64,000 bases of DNA from Acidobacteriota bacterium (GCA_021817045.1 JAKAWG010000005.1:56835-120834); one strand, 5' to 3'; positions 8,765-17,727 are shown, counted from the first letter of the stretch. Numbers and translations: made by a program. Notes: a model not told the origin generated them from the letters alone.

Positions 8765-9910
8765 CTACCGCGCCTGCTCGTGCGCGAAGCTTCTTGCTGC
8801 ATCCCAGCTTCCGGCACACAGATACCAAGTGAAATGAAATCCGCTGATGCCGTGGAGCGGGTGAACCAGAACCGCGCCGAAGGGTCGATTGCGAACGACG
8901 GAGACGCCGCCGTATGCGTTTACGCCGGGTGTTAAGTAGACTTTGCGGGTGGCCCAGGCTCGGGTTGGCACGACCATCGCCACGCCTTGGGTATGGGCGG
9001 AATCTTTGTAGCGGCCGGTGGCGATGACCGACGTGCTCTCGCTGGAGCAGGGAGTTTTTTCAGTGCAGGAACTCGGGTCGCTGATGTCGTGGTCAAAGCT
9101 CCAGGGGGCGGATCCCATTAAAAACCACTGCATGGGCCCGGAAGACGCGGTGCGAATGTTCACGACAAGCTGATCCAGCTTCACATAATACTGCGGGCTG
9201 CCACCCGGATTGCGCACCCAACTCGCATCAGTCTCGATCGTGTAAGGAGTTGAGTATCCCGGCGGAAAGTTGCGGCTGATTCGTCCCTTCCAAACTCCGA
9301 TCAACGGCTGACGCTGAAACGAGCTGTCCACGGCTCCGTCAACCATCATCGCAAACGCGCGCATGGTGCTTTGCCCATGGCACGCCACGCCGGCCACCGT
9401 GGCCGGCACACCCATGCTGCTATCTCCCTGGTCGGGATGAAATGACGACCAATACGGGCTTAACCCTTTTAATTCGCTCTCTGTTCCGTGACGGATCACA
9501 AACATGCTCACATTCGCGCCGGCGCCGTGACCGAAGAAGAGCTCCTTCCCGTGGTATCGAAGTGAAATCAGCGAGGCTCCGTGCGTCAGATCAAAGCGAG
9601 CTTCCTGCTCACCGGCCGGGTCGCGCAGCACGACAACCTGGAGTGGATGAGAAGGCGGCGGAACCTGCCATTCCGTTTGTGCTTGAGCGACATAGTTCTC
9701 CACGTGGCAGCGAACGTCCGGAAAAGTCTGCGCGCGAGTGATTGTTTGCGCGAAGAAAATGGCAATCGCAGCGCCGCGAAGCCACTTCGAAAAGCAGATT
9801 CCTCCGCCTCGCCCCGCTCGGCGTCGGAATGACGTCATTCCGCGCCCTGATTGTAGTTTATCGGGACGACGAATCCGTTTTTCTTGGTCGGAGTGTGCTC
9901 TAGTTTCCAT
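8765..9910 (-). CDS. Secreted protein of unknown function, paralogue of the next gene (381 aa)
   Basis: The ATG at 9910 has a strong ribosome binding site (GGAGAGGAGC just ahead) and overlaps the upstream gene's stop by 11 bases, so I prefer it to the ATGs at 9943 and 9838. The hydrophobic signal lies unusually deep (about residues 43-58, RGAAIAIFFAQTI), so the 9838 start is a real alternative. The mature part opens with VVVLRDPAGEQEARFDLTHGASLISLRYHGKELFFG, which aligns well with its neighbour and recalls the opening strands of galactose-mutarotase-like beta-sandwiches. The C-terminus GFHFTWYLCAGSWDAARSFAHE also matches the neighbour. No enzyme signature recognised; a carbohydrate-related role is inferred from the flanking glycosidase-like genes. 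Confidence 0.72.
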   Translation of the reverse strand: METRAHSDQEKRIRRPDKLQSGRGMTSFRRRAGRGGGICFSKWLRGAAIAIFFAQTITRAQTFPDVRCHVENYVAQAQTEWQVPPPSHPLQVVVLRDPAGEQEARFDLTHGASLISLRYHGKELFFGHGAGANVSMFVIRHGTESELKGLSPYWSSFHPDQGDSSMGVPATVAGVACHGQSTMRAFAMMVDGAVDSSFQRQPLIGVWKGRISRNFPPGYSTPYTIETDASWVRNPGGSPQYYVKLDQLVVNIRTASSGPMQWFLMGSAPWSFDHDISDPSSCTEKTPCSSESTSVIATGRYKDSAHTQGVAMVVPTRAWATRKVYLTPGVNAYGGVSVVRNRPFGAVLVHPLHGISGFHFTWYLCAGSWDAARSFAHEQAR

Positions 9911-10898
9911 GCTCCTCTCCCTGCTTTCCAAATTGGTGCGCAAAGCCGAGCGCGTTCTGCCACGGACCTGGCATCACGTACCAGACGAAAGGCTTGGAGG
10001 CGATGCCATCCAGCGTTCCGTGCGCGCCCAGGTGGAAGTTTCGATTGCGCCACTGGTAATCGCTGTTAAAGCCGCCGCTGACCTTTCCGCCGGGGAAGTT
10101 GCTGCTCGGCATCGCCACTGCCAGTCCGACGGTCCGCGATTCGTTCTGATACCATCCGCCGGCCATGTAATTCGTGCTCGAAGAGGAACAAGGACAATGC
10201 TCCGGACTGACAGCTTGAACGTCAAATTTCCACGGCTCATAGTCGGCAAAGTCGTAATCAAAGACGCCGATTTTTTCGTCAGTGAGATGAGTAAAGCGCT
10301 CGCCGAGCCGGAGGTAATATCGCGGCTCGCCTGCCGGGTTACTCACCCAGGAAGCGCGGGTCTCGAGCGTGTAGGGGCTGAAATAACTCAGCGGAACGCT
10401 TTCGTTCACCCGCCCGCCCCAAACCGCGATCACCGGATGCTGATAGAAGGCGTTGTTGTGATTGAAATCGAGCATCATGGTGACGATGTCCACGGAGTCC
10501 GTCCCCTGGCAGGCCACTCCGGTCACGGGTGACATGGCGGAGCCGTCGCCAGCCTCCGTGGGATTGTAGTCGCCATACTCGTTTCCAACCTTGGCGGCAT
10601 GATGAAAGGCCATTTGTAACAGGCCGCCGCCGTTATATCCCCAGATATGTTCAGTGCCGTGGTACTTGAGCGAAACCATGGCGCCGCCTTCGGTAATATC
10701 AAATAAGACGGTTTGCTCTCCGGCAGGGTCTTTCAGAACGATCGCCTGATCGACCTGGCCCGGTTCCATGGTGTAGTTGGTGACCTGACAGCCGACCTTC
10801 ACGGCCTCCTTATTGACAGGAGTGGGCGCTGATTCCTGCCCTGCCGCAAGAAGGGGCCCGACCGTCAGCAATGCAGCAAGGCAAATTGAAATTCTCAT
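9900..10898 (-). CDS. Secreted protein of unknown function, paralogue of the previous gene (332 aa)
   Basis: The start at 10898 (MRISICLAALLTVGPLLAAGQ) gives a clean signal peptide and has an AAAGGGGGAA ribosome binding site; an ATG at 10934 is a less likely start. The mature protein shares with its neighbour the blocks VLKDPAGEQTVLFDITEGGAMVSLKYHG, GVACQG, YTLETRASWVSNPAGEPRYYLRL and FVWYVMPGPWQNALGFAHQF. The GG-x-x-SLKYHG opening resembles galactose-mutarotase-like sandwich proteins, but no catalytic His/Glu pattern is clear. It has a Cys-rich loop (HCPCSSSST). It overlaps and probably co-translates with the next gene; both sit between two GH99-like genes. Confidence 0.75.
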   Translation of the reverse strand: MRISICLAALLTVGPLLAAGQESAPTPVNKEAVKVGCQVTNYTMEPGQVDQAIVLKDPAGEQTVLFDITEGGAMVSLKYHGTEHIWGYNGGGLLQMAFHHAAKVGNEYGDYNPTEAGDGSAMSPVTGVACQGTDSVDIVTMMLDFNHNNAFYQHPVIAVWGGRVNESVPLSYFSPYTLETRASWVSNPAGEPRYYLRLGERFTHLTDEKIGVFDYDFADYEPWKFDVQAVSPEHCPCSSSSTNYMAGGWYQNESRTVGLAVAMPSSNFPGGKVSGGFNSDYQWRNRNFHLGAHGTLDGIASKPFVWYVMPGPWQNALGFAHQFGKQGEEHGN

Positions 10899-10947
10899 TT
10901 GCGCGATTCCCCCTTTCCGTACGGTGGTCATCAAAATTCAGCGGCTT

Positions 10948-11017
10948 GCTGTAGCGGCGCTCTGTGAGCAACGGCTGTCATAACAAAAATCCGGCGGTCG
11001 TAGACCGCCGCTACAGC
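10948..11017. repeat. REP/BIME-like palindromic doublet, copy 1
   Basis: Outer 12-bp perfect inverted arms GCTGTAGCGGCG (10948-10959) and CGCCGCTACAGC (11006-11017). The right half is a compact hairpin, CGGCGGTC-GTA-GACCGCCG (10992-11010). The left half has a weaker GCTC-TGT-GAGC hairpin. It has the same layout and the same GCTGTAGCG ends as the elements near 16.9 kb and 57.9 kb. Confidence 0.8.
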
Positions 11018-11070
11018 TTGCATCGCGGACCCTTGCGTGTTTGTGCCTTTGCGTGGAGCCTTTGTTCGCA

Positions 11071-12534
11071 TTACCGCAGATACCGAAACTGGATCGTTGA
11101 GGTCACCGGCAACGGCGTTGCGGACTTTTCAGCCTCGCGCTTTGGACTCAGGTCAAAATAAGTATGCGCGCCATGAGCGACCAGCGTTACCTCGTGTGTG
11201 CCCGGAGCCAAGCGAGGAAGGTGCAGCAGGTAACTGTCGCCATGAAGACGGCTCGCTACCGTTTCCCCGTCCAGCTTCAACGAAAAACTCTTCGGCTGCG
11301 CACCCAGCGTCTCCCACGTCAACGGCAGCGTCGGCTTCTTCACGACCTCCGGCTCGAACGGCGCGGAAAGCGCCATCACCGTAATGTTCGGGGTCTCGCC
11401 GCGATAAAGCGAAATGAGCGCCTTGGTGAGGTTCATATAGTAGTAGCCCCAACCACCGCAGCCACGATACGCGCACCCGCTCAACTGGGTCGGCTCCAGG
11501 TCGTCACTGAAGGGCAGATTGTATTCATCGACGTAGACGTGGTGCCCGGGCCCGTAGCCCTCGCCTTTCTTTTGCCCTGCAAATTCATTCCATTGATGGA
11601 CCTGGATAAATTTCGGCCTGGCCTTAAACGCCACTTTCCAGCTCTCAATATACGGAGCGCCGTGGTCGCGCTCTACTGCTGTCTTTGCCAGCCACCCGCC
11701 CGGAGCAAAACAGGAAGGCGTGACCACGGTATCTTCGGCTTTCCCGTCGTGATAGGTCACAAGCTGGCGGATCGTTCCGTCCATCCAAGACCACATCCCG
11801 CACGCTTCGGCGTGATTGGCCTGAAGTTGTGATGCCATCCACCGGATGGTCCATTTGGATTCCACGAGCGGATGCTTGGCCAGCGCTTGGTGAAGGTCGC
11901 GGCACGGATTTGCCGGATTATACAGGATCGTTATAAGAGGCTTGCTGTTGTAATAGAGCCACAGATTCTTGTATTGAGGATTGGAAAGAAAGTGGGCGTC
12001 GATAAAATCGAAAATCCGGCCAAGCCGTTCGACGCCGTTTTTTACAGGCGGACCGTTTTCGAGTCCCAGAAGAAAAACGATCCTGGGGGGATTCTCTCCT
12101 GATTTCTGGAGTTGCGCGTATGTATCGAAGAGCAGCGCCGTCGATTTCTCCAGTTGCGCCACGGCTCCCCGTTGTTCTTCCCAGGCGGGCTGCATCCACA
12201 GCATGTTGCTCCAATCAATCAGCAACCAATTGATGCCGAGAGATTCGAACCAGTGGGCATGCTGCTTCAGCACATTCACGTCAAAGGAGCTGTATTTCCC
12301 GAGAATCGGGATAGCCTCGGCCGTGTCCCAGTTCACGTTGTCGCGAGTAAACCAAGGCTCGTATTGCATCCCAATAAGCGAGCCTGGGTAGGTTGTTGCT
12401 TCCAACCTCAGTGAGGTTTGCGATTTGCTTGTGGCACTAGCGCCGTGGGGCTTGACGGGTTGCGTTGAACAACCCGCTGAGAGGAACAAAACGAAACCGA
12501 GCACGACACCCGGCAGAATCCATCGTGAGGTCAA
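11071..12534 (-). CDS. GH99-like lipoprotein with C-terminal beta domain (487 aa)
   Basis: The N-terminus is a lipoprotein signal with lipobox LSAGC (Cys22), predicting outer-membrane or periplasmic anchoring. The GH71/GH99-like barrel starts at SLIGMQYEPWFTRDNVNWDTAEAIPILGKYSSFD and continues through LGINWLLIDWSN, GMWSWMDG, FIQVHQWNEFAGQ and FSDDLEPTQL. All of these line up with the paralogue at 7421-8746. A roughly 90-residue beta-rich domain follows (about 395-487; FSLKLDGETV, LAPGTHEVTLVAHG) that the paralogue carries at its other end. This domain shuffle suggests the two barrels share a substrate. Catalytic role is inferred, not shown. Confidence 0.76.
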   Translation of the reverse strand: MTSRWILPGVVLGFVLFLSAGCSTQPVKPHGASATSKSQTSLRLEATTYPGSLIGMQYEPWFTRDNVNWDTAEAIPILGKYSSFDVNVLKQHAHWFESLGINWLLIDWSNMLWMQPAWEEQRGAVAQLEKSTALLFDTYAQLQKSGENPPRIVFLLGLENGPPVKNGVERLGRIFDFIDAHFLSNPQYKNLWLYYNSKPLITILYNPANPCRDLHQALAKHPLVESKWTIRWMASQLQANHAEACGMWSWMDGTIRQLVTYHDGKAEDTVVTPSCFAPGGWLAKTAVERDHGAPYIESWKVAFKARPKFIQVHQWNEFAGQKKGEGYGPGHHVYVDEYNLPFSDDLEPTQLSGCAYRGCGGWGYYYMNLTKALISLYRGETPNITVMALSAPFEPEVVKKPTLPLTWETLGAQPKSFSLKLDGETVASRLHGDSYLLHLPRLAPGTHEVTLVAHGAHTYFDLSPKREAEKSATPLPVTSTIQFRYLR

Positions 12535-13027
12535 CCCCCTGGTCTCCTCTCCTAAACGGTCTTAGCGGCTTGTGCGCGGGGTCACCGAGAGCCGCGGAGC
12601 CTGACGTTCAGGCATCACCCGCTTTCGCAGACCGGTCTGTCCGGCCTGTGATTGATTAGAACATTTTAATGTTGTTGATTCTAAAGGGTTGGTAGGCTTC
12701 GTTCCGAAACTTTTTGCTTCGCGCCTCCTCTTAACCCTTAACCTTTCCATCGTCCGCATACCACTGACCGAGAAGATTCTATCAGACTGCGATTGAGACA
12801 GTTGAGACAGACAAGACAGTTTTTTTCTCTATAGGTCGCAGGCCTTGGAAAGCAGGTTTGCGCGACTTGCTCTACGCGGCAAAGCCGCAACCAAAAGCAG
12901 ATTCCTCGCTCCGCTCGGAATCTGCTTTTCTTTGCCGGACGCAACGATTTTTCGCTTTAGTAGCACGGAGACCTTCCGTGTCCTCCGCGTTAGGTCTTGA
13001 GAGGCGTAGAGAACACGGAGAATCCGG
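12535..13027. other. Intergenic region, no gene seen
   Basis: A 493-bp gap between the GH99-like lipoprotein and the TonB receptor, both leftward. It holds a perfect 14-bp palindrome AACATTTTAATGTT (12660-12673) about 125 bp upstream of the lipoprotein start, a possible operator, and the hairpin listed separately. No convincing small ORF or RNA gene was found. Confidence 0.5.
12893..12929 (-). terminator. Strong stem-loop downstream of the TonB receptor gene
   Basis: Perfect 13-bp inverted repeat AAAAGCAGATTCC (12893-12905) / GGAATCTGCTTTT (12917-12929) with an 11-base loop. T-rich flanks are present in both directions. It lies about 100 bp past the receptor stop codon and could terminate that transcript. 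The loop-proximal GATTCCTCGCTCC sequence also resembles a dispersed intergenic repeat, so it may be a repeat acting as terminator. Confidence 0.55.
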
Positions 13028-16000
13028 TCAGAATGTGAAATAGCCTTCGAGCTGGAATTGTCTGGGCACATTAGCCTGCCCGCCAATCGTTCCGAAGGCC
13101 GAGGAATTGATCGATTGGTTAGGCGCGCCAAACTGAATGCGGTTAAAGGCATCAAAAGCATCGACCCTAAACTGGAAGCTCAGGTTTTCCTTGATCTGGA
13201 AGGTTCGCTGCAAGTCGAAGCTCTCGTTTAGGCCCCAGGTATTGCGCAGCTCGTAGGCCAGCGTCCGTGGCGTGTTGCCATAGGCAAAATTCCCAGGCTC
13301 AGCAAACGCGTTGATGTTCAGGAATTTGGTTGGATTTGGGCCCAGCAAGTTCCCGTTCCCATAACTGCCGTTGATGTAAGCCGAGCCGCTGAAGCCGGAC
13401 GCATAGTTGGCATAGCAACTGCCAAGGTAAGGGAGGAAACAGTTTGCGCCAACAGGACCGGTTGGCGTCCCCTCGATGTAACTTTGGATCCCGGAGAACT
13501 GCCAGCCGCTCACGAGCGCGCTGACCACCTTGTTGCTGCTTCCCAGACTGTGGCCCTTTCCAAACGGTAGCTCGTAGACGTAACTGAAGACGAGATCCTG
13601 CGGAATGTCTTGCAAGCCAACGGCCTTTTCGAGCTTGTTGTTGTACGCGGTCCGGCCGCCCGCGCCGAAAAAGCCGCCCAGGTTGGAGCCGGCGTCATCG
13701 ATTTCCTTGCCCACCGTGTACGAAACCAGGAACTGCAAGCCTTTTGAGAAATGCCGCTGGATGGCCATTTGCATGGAGTTGAAGTTGCTGTTCCCGATAT
13801 CGGGGAAGTTATCGCCAACTCCGGAGTACTGCGGCCAAGGAAGAAGCGCCTGCCCGATGCTTCCGTTGAAGCTTGCATAGGGCAAACCGATGCCGGGGAG
13901 AATGGCGTCGGCGGCCGCGAGGTTCGCCGGAGTTGCCGTTGCGGTCAGCAGGTTGCCCAACGCCGCGTATTGGGGAAGGATCTGGTCCGCATAGATCCCG
14001 CGGCCAATGCCGGTGGGCAGGAAATGACTGTTGCTGCCAGCGTACGATACGTTCATCACTGTGGTGGGTGTAAGCTGCCGCTCGACCGTGAAATTCCAGT
14101 TTTGCGTGCGGGGCGCAATCCCTCCCAGCAACGGGTCGCCATACGAGATCCCGCCGCCGGTGGGCCCGGTCGTGGTGTTAAAGCCGGTGGATAAGGTGGG
14201 ATCAAAGAAGGGAGCATGGGTATAACCTGGAAATCCGCTATCCCAGTAAAAGCCAGGCGTAATACCGCCATTGGGGGTGTTAAAGGAAGGTGTGGCAGCG
14301 TATCCCAAAAGGCTGATGCCGCCGCTTTGCGCATTGCCGCCCAGGGCGCCGGCGTTGTAATAGTAGACGCCGTAAGAGGCGCGGATCACGGTCTTATGGT
14401 TCAGTTCGTAGGCAAAGCCCACGCGGGGAGCGAAATCCAGGTAATGGGTCTTAACGATGGTTCGGCACAGGCAGCTATCGGGGCCGAAGCCGGCAAACTG
14501 GAGGGCGCCGGGAAAGCCGTTCACCGCCGAGTTCGGCATGGTGGGATTCAACCAGGACATCCGATTAAAGTCTTCCACATCGGGCTTTGGAACTTCGTAA
14601 CGGAGGCCCAGGTTCAACGTCAGCTTCGGCGTCGCTCTAAAGTCATCCTGCGCGTAAAAGGCGTAGTTCTTATAGCGCGCGCCAATCGTCCCGGCCGCAT
14701 CCTGCTCGAAGCCGCTGCTGTCGACCGCTCCCAGCAGATAACTGGCGTAGGAATTTCCGGTTGCCGTGTTGATCGTTCCATCAGGGTTAAAGGCGGCGGT
14801 TTCGGCATTGCTGAAGTTAATTCCAAATAGCGTGCTGCCTGCCGAGGGTTGGGCGACGTTTTCCTGCTCGGTGATGATTTGCCCTCCTACGGTTAAACTG
14901 TGCTTACCTTTAACAAATTGCACATTGTCCTGGAACACGTAAGTATTGGTCTTGTCAAAAAAGCTTTGGGTGTAGGTGTTGTTGGACCACGTCGTGGGGG
15001 AGTTCGGTCCACCAAAGTTTATCGGAGGAAATACATCCGAAGCTTGGCCAGGAGGCAAGCCCGTCAGCCCCGCTTTCGCCGCCCAACCACCCCCCGTCGT
15101 AGGATTGGTGAACGGCGTATAGAAGCTATTGTAGCTAAAGGCGAAGACGTTCACGACGGTCGGGCTGATGGTAAAGGCGTTGTTGAGCTGCGCGAGACGC
15201 GTTATCGTGGAACCGAATCGTGAGCTCGTATAGGGCAGTGGAAGTTGGGGGCCACCGTTTGGCCCGAGGCCGACCGGCGCGTTTTTGCCATACTGAGTCA
15301 CGCCATAGATATGGTCTTTGGACGTAAGCGCCGCATCAACCCGGATCGTATAGTCATTCTGGTCTGTCCCCGAGGTGAGCGCGCCCAGAAAATTGTTCTG
15401 GACAGCATTGTTGATCGTTGCCGGCAACTCCGACTGCAAGACCTTCGACACAGATGAAAACCGGCTCGAAGGAATAATGTTTCCCGCAAACGCGCTGCGC
15501 GTGCAGACGCCCGCTGCATTGCAGGTGGTCGACGCCGGATCGTAAATCGGCTCGGAGGGTAGCAGCGCGCTAAAATCGCCGTTTCTTTCGGCCGCTGTCG
15601 GCAGGCTGTAGAAAGAGGGGGAAGCGCCGGTGCGAAGCCGGTAGCCATCGTAATTGGTGAAAAACCACACCTTGTTCTTTAAGAAAGGCGTTACCGGACC
15701 GCCCACGCTAACACCGAATTCGTTTTGAATCTCCAGCGGCACTGTGGGGGAGAAAAACCCGCGCGCGTCAAGCGAGGTGTTGCGCAAGTATTCATACAGG
15801 TCGCCGTGGTATTGGTTGCCGCCCGATTTGAAAGCATAATTCTCCACGCCTTGGCCTTCGTAATAAGCGGGGCTTCCGGTGGTGTTAACCTGAAACTCGT
15901 TTACCACCTCGGTTGAAGTCATATTCACGAGGTTCCGGTAGTCTCCCTGAAGCTCGGAAGTAACGAGCGGCATCCCGTTGATATAAATTTCTTTCGAGAA

Positions 16001-16546
16001 TGCCTCGCCGCCGTTGATATTCCCCACGAAGCCGCTTCCGTTCTGTACTCCAGGCAAGAGGTAAATGAAACCTTCCGGGTTCTTGGGACCGTTGTTCATC
16101 GCCAGGGGAAGGTTGGTGTAAGCTTTATTCGAAATCGTCACACCCAGTGTCCCGTTGGTTGTGTCTAGCGGGGGCGGAGCCGCGGTGACCGTGACGTGTT
16201 GGGTGACGGCTCCAACTTTTAGGACGATATTGAGGCCCACGACGGCGAGCGCATTGACCGTCACGTGCTCTTGGGCAGTCCTTTGGAATCCTGCCTTCTC
16301 CACGGTTACGGTATATTCACCGGGAGCTATTGGGGAGAGCACGTAAAACCCGGCTTTCGTCGTCGTCCGGGTCATTTTTACGGCCGTGGCCGTGTTCGTG
16401 GCAGTCACGGTGGCGCCGGGAATGACGGCCCCTGAAGGGTCTGTGATCGTTCCCTGAATCACGCCGTTACCAGCGACTTGCGCCATAAGGCTTCCGCAGT
16501 AGAACAGCAGCCCTAGACTGAGCAGAAAACTAAGCTGTCTTTTCAT
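13028..16546 (-). CDS. TonB-dependent receptor, Oar-like with carboxypeptidase regulatory domain (1172 aa)
   Basis: A signal peptide (residues 1-22, ending SLMAQ) is followed by a carboxypeptidase-regulatory/transthyretin-like domain (about 26-110; GVIQGTITDPSGAVIPGATVTATN, AGFYVLSPIAPGEYTVTVEKAGF). The plug and a long outer-membrane beta-barrel follow, ending in aromatic residues (GYFTF). Barrel-type repeats such as LNLGLRYEVPKPD and WNFTVERQLTPTTVMNVSYAGSN are visible. The size is usual for the Oar-like group expanded in Acidobacteria. These receptors take up large ligands using TonB energy; here carbohydrate or plant-polymer uptake is a guess from the neighbours. The ATG at 16546 has a GAGGGAAG ribosome binding site that lies inside the short leader ORF. 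Confidence 0.93.
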   Translation of the reverse strand: MKRQLSFLLSLGLLFYCGSLMAQVAGNGVIQGTITDPSGAVIPGATVTATNTATAVKMTRTTTKAGFYVLSPIAPGEYTVTVEKAGFQRTAQEHVTVNALAVVGLNIVLKVGAVTQHVTVTAAPPPLDTTNGTLGVTISNKAYTNLPLAMNNGPKNPEGFIYLLPGVQNGSGFVGNINGGEAFSKEIYINGMPLVTSELQGDYRNLVNMTSTEVVNEFQVNTTGSPAYYEGQGVENYAFKSGGNQYHGDLYEYLRNTSLDARGFFSPTVPLEIQNEFGVSVGGPVTPFLKNKVWFFTNYDGYRLRTGASPSFYSLPTAAERNGDFSALLPSEPIYDPASTTCNAAGVCTRSAFAGNIIPSSRFSSVSKVLQSELPATINNAVQNNFLGALTSGTDQNDYTIRVDAALTSKDHIYGVTQYGKNAPVGLGPNGGPQLPLPYTSSRFGSTITRLAQLNNAFTISPTVVNVFAFSYNSFYTPFTNPTTGGGWAAKAGLTGLPPGQASDVFPPINFGGPNSPTTWSNNTYTQSFFDKTNTYVFQDNVQFVKGKHSLTVGGQIITEQENVAQPSAGSTLFGINFSNAETAAFNPDGTINTATGNSYASYLLGAVDSSGFEQDAAGTIGARYKNYAFYAQDDFRATPKLTLNLGLRYEVPKPDVEDFNRMSWLNPTMPNSAVNGFPGALQFAGFGPDSCLCRTIVKTHYLDFAPRVGFAYELNHKTVIRASYGVYYYNAGALGGNAQSGGISLLGYAATPSFNTPNGGITPGFYWDSGFPGYTHAPFFDPTLSTGFNTTTGPTGGGISYGDPLLGGIAPRTQNWNFTVERQLTPTTVMNVSYAGSNSHFLPTGIGRGIYADQILPQYAALGNLLTATATPANLAAADAILPGIGLPYASFNGSIGQALLPWPQYSGVGDNFPDIGNSNFNSMQMAIQRHFSKGLQFLVSYTVGKEIDDAGSNLGGFFGAGGRTAYNNKLEKAVGLQDIPQDLVFSYVYELPFGKGHSLGSSNKVVSALVSGWQFSGIQSYIEGTPTGPVGANCFLPYLGSCYANYASGFSGSAYINGSYGNGNLLGPNPTKFLNINAFAEPGNFAYGNTPRTLAYELRNTWGLNESFDLQRTFQIKENLSFQFRVDAFDAFNRIQFGAPNQSINSSAFGTIGGQANVPRQFQLEGYFTF

Positions 16547-16718
16547 TGGGACTTCCCTCTTCTGTCACGGTTTGGTTTTGGCAGACTTCATACAAGTCCT
16601 GCTCGTTTACAATGCCAGCGCAAATCATGAGCTGCCCAACCGCAGTCAGCAGACCTCCACTTTCCACTTTGCCGGCAGCCAGGTCTGCCTCGCGATGAGT
16701 GACAGCCGGTAGGTACAT
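16530..16718 (-). CDS. Short leader ORF overlapping the TonB receptor start (62 aa)
   Basis: A 62-codon frame lies between the mapped promoter (16760-16787) and the receptor, and overlaps the receptor start by 17 bases. Its middle (LLTAVGQLMICAGIVNEQDLYEVCQNQ) looks like the helical G-Q-L-L-x-x-A-G-L-I-x-x-x-Q-L motif found at the N-terminus of type II secretion/pilus ATPases; this likeness is by eye only. No good ribosome binding site precedes the ATG. Its translation would run across the receptor's ribosome binding site, so it may couple or attenuate receptor expression. It could also be chance. Confidence 0.45.
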   Translation of the reverse strand: MYLPAVTHREADLAAGKVESGGLLTAVGQLMICAGIVNEQDLYEVCQNQTVTEEGSPNEKTA

Positions 16719-16759
16719 TATTGTACGTTACAGTAAGGGTATTTCTATATGACCGACTT

Positions 16760-16787
16760 ACTATATCACCGCCCGATTCGTTGTCAA
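16760..16787 (-). promoter_or_regulatory. Sigma70-type promoter of the TonB receptor
   Basis: On the minus strand a perfect -35 TTGACA (16782-16787) is followed after 16 bases by -10 TATAGT (16760-16765). It predicts a 5' leader of about 200 nt carrying the 62-codon ORF. This is the best promoter match in the window. Confidence 0.72.
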
Positions 16788-16862
16788 GAAGAATTTATTT
16801 TCTCCGTATAAAAATGCTAATGAAGCGATTTTTATCAGGTTCGTGAAAAAAACCGGTTTCGA

Positions 16863-16941
16863 GGCTGTAGCGGCGACTTTACGTCGCCATAACTTTTGAA
16901 TTTTCAACGCGTTGATGGCGGGATAAGCCCGCCTCTACAAG
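16863..16941. repeat. REP/BIME-like palindromic doublet, copy 2 (diverged)
   Basis: Starts GGCTGTAGCGGCGAC and contains two hairpins: GGCGAC-TTTAC-GTCGCC (16872-16888) and GGCGGG-ATAAG-CCCGCC (16917-16933). It ends with CTCTACAAG, an imperfect inverted copy of the left end. The same layout as the copies at 10.9 and 57.9 kb, but with changed stems. The rest of the 16788-17091 gap shows nothing further. Confidence 0.65.
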
Positions 16942-17091
16942 TTTTTCGGCAACCTGTTATCGATACAAAGTTGAGTCGGTAGGCCTTGTATCAGCGCACG
17001 GCCTCAGCCGCGCCGAAAACGCAGCGGCTGAGGCGAAGAAACGAGCGAGGGCACGCCGGAGAAGCAATCTGCGTGTTAACCTGATTACGCG

Positions 17092-17565
17092 GTGCAAACC
17101 TTAACGTTAAGCCCGATTGGTTTCGTTCATAGCCCTTTTGCAGAACCCAGCCAGGTTCCGCGCGGGCTCGGAGCTAAGCATGAAGAAGAGGGAATACTCG
17201 AAGTGCTTCCCGAATTTGAGGCCGGCCTCAAAGACATCGAAGGCTTTTCCCACCTTTACGTCGTATGGGTTTTCGACCGTAGCCAGGGCTATGAGTTGGA
17301 GGGTAAGCCGCCCTGTGACGACCGGTCTCATGGCGTGTTTGCCACAAGATCGCCTCGCCGGCCCAATCCGATCGGCTTGACCGTGGTTCGGCTGCTCCGC
17401 CGCAGCGGACGCCAGCTCCACGTCAGGGGCGTGGATATGATCGACGGTACGCCCATTCTTGATGTCAAACCGTATCTCAGCAACGTGCCGGAGTCAGAAT
17501 TAAGGCGCGGCTGGCTTGCGGAAGCCGAAGCCCGGCGCGAAGGGGCTGGGCGAGACCGAGCCTGA
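17092..17565 (+). CDS. trmO: tRNA (N6-threonylcarbamoyladenosine(37)-N6)-methyltransferase TrmO
   Basis: 157 residues, the size of the TsaA/TrmO domain alone. The family blocks are clear: IGFVHSPFAEPSQVPRG at the N-terminus, FSHLYVVWVFDRS, HGVFATRSPRRPNPIGLTVVRLL in the middle and DMIDGTPILDVKPYL near the C-terminus. TrmO methylates N6 of t6A37 in certain tRNAs using S-adenosylmethionine through an unusual beta-barrel fold. The C-terminal extension seen in E. coli TrmO is absent. The start is GTG at 17092 with no obvious ribosome binding site. It stands alone between two repeat-bearing gaps. Confidence 0.92.
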   Translation: MQTLTLSPIGFVHSPFAEPSQVPRGLGAKHEEEGILEVLPEFEAGLKDIEGFSHLYVVWVFDRSQGYELEGKPPCDDRSHGVFATRSPRRPNPIGLTVVRLLRRSGRQLHVRGVDMIDGTPILDVKPYLSNVPESELRRGWLAEAEARREGAGRDRA

Positions 17566-17645
17566 AAGCGGGCAGGGAACTGATGATTTGCCGGCGGCCC
17601 GACGGGATGTTTCACGGGTTTGAGATCACACGTAAAGCAAGGTCT

Positions 17646-17727
17646 GGGTGGCGCGCACATGGCGGTTTGTGCCATGTGTGCGAATTCACACTGCCGCACA
17701 CATCCCAACCAGCGGGATGCGCCACCC
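17646..17727. repeat. Intergenic inverted repeat with inner hairpin
   Basis: Outer 9-bp perfect arms GGGTGGCGC (17646-17654) and GCGCCACCC (17719-17727) enclose an inner hairpin CACATGGC-GGTTTGT-GCCATGTG (17656-17678). It lies in the gap between the convergent trmO and UroD-family genes, so it could serve as a bidirectional terminator. A small rightward frame across it looks non-coding. Confidence 0.6.
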
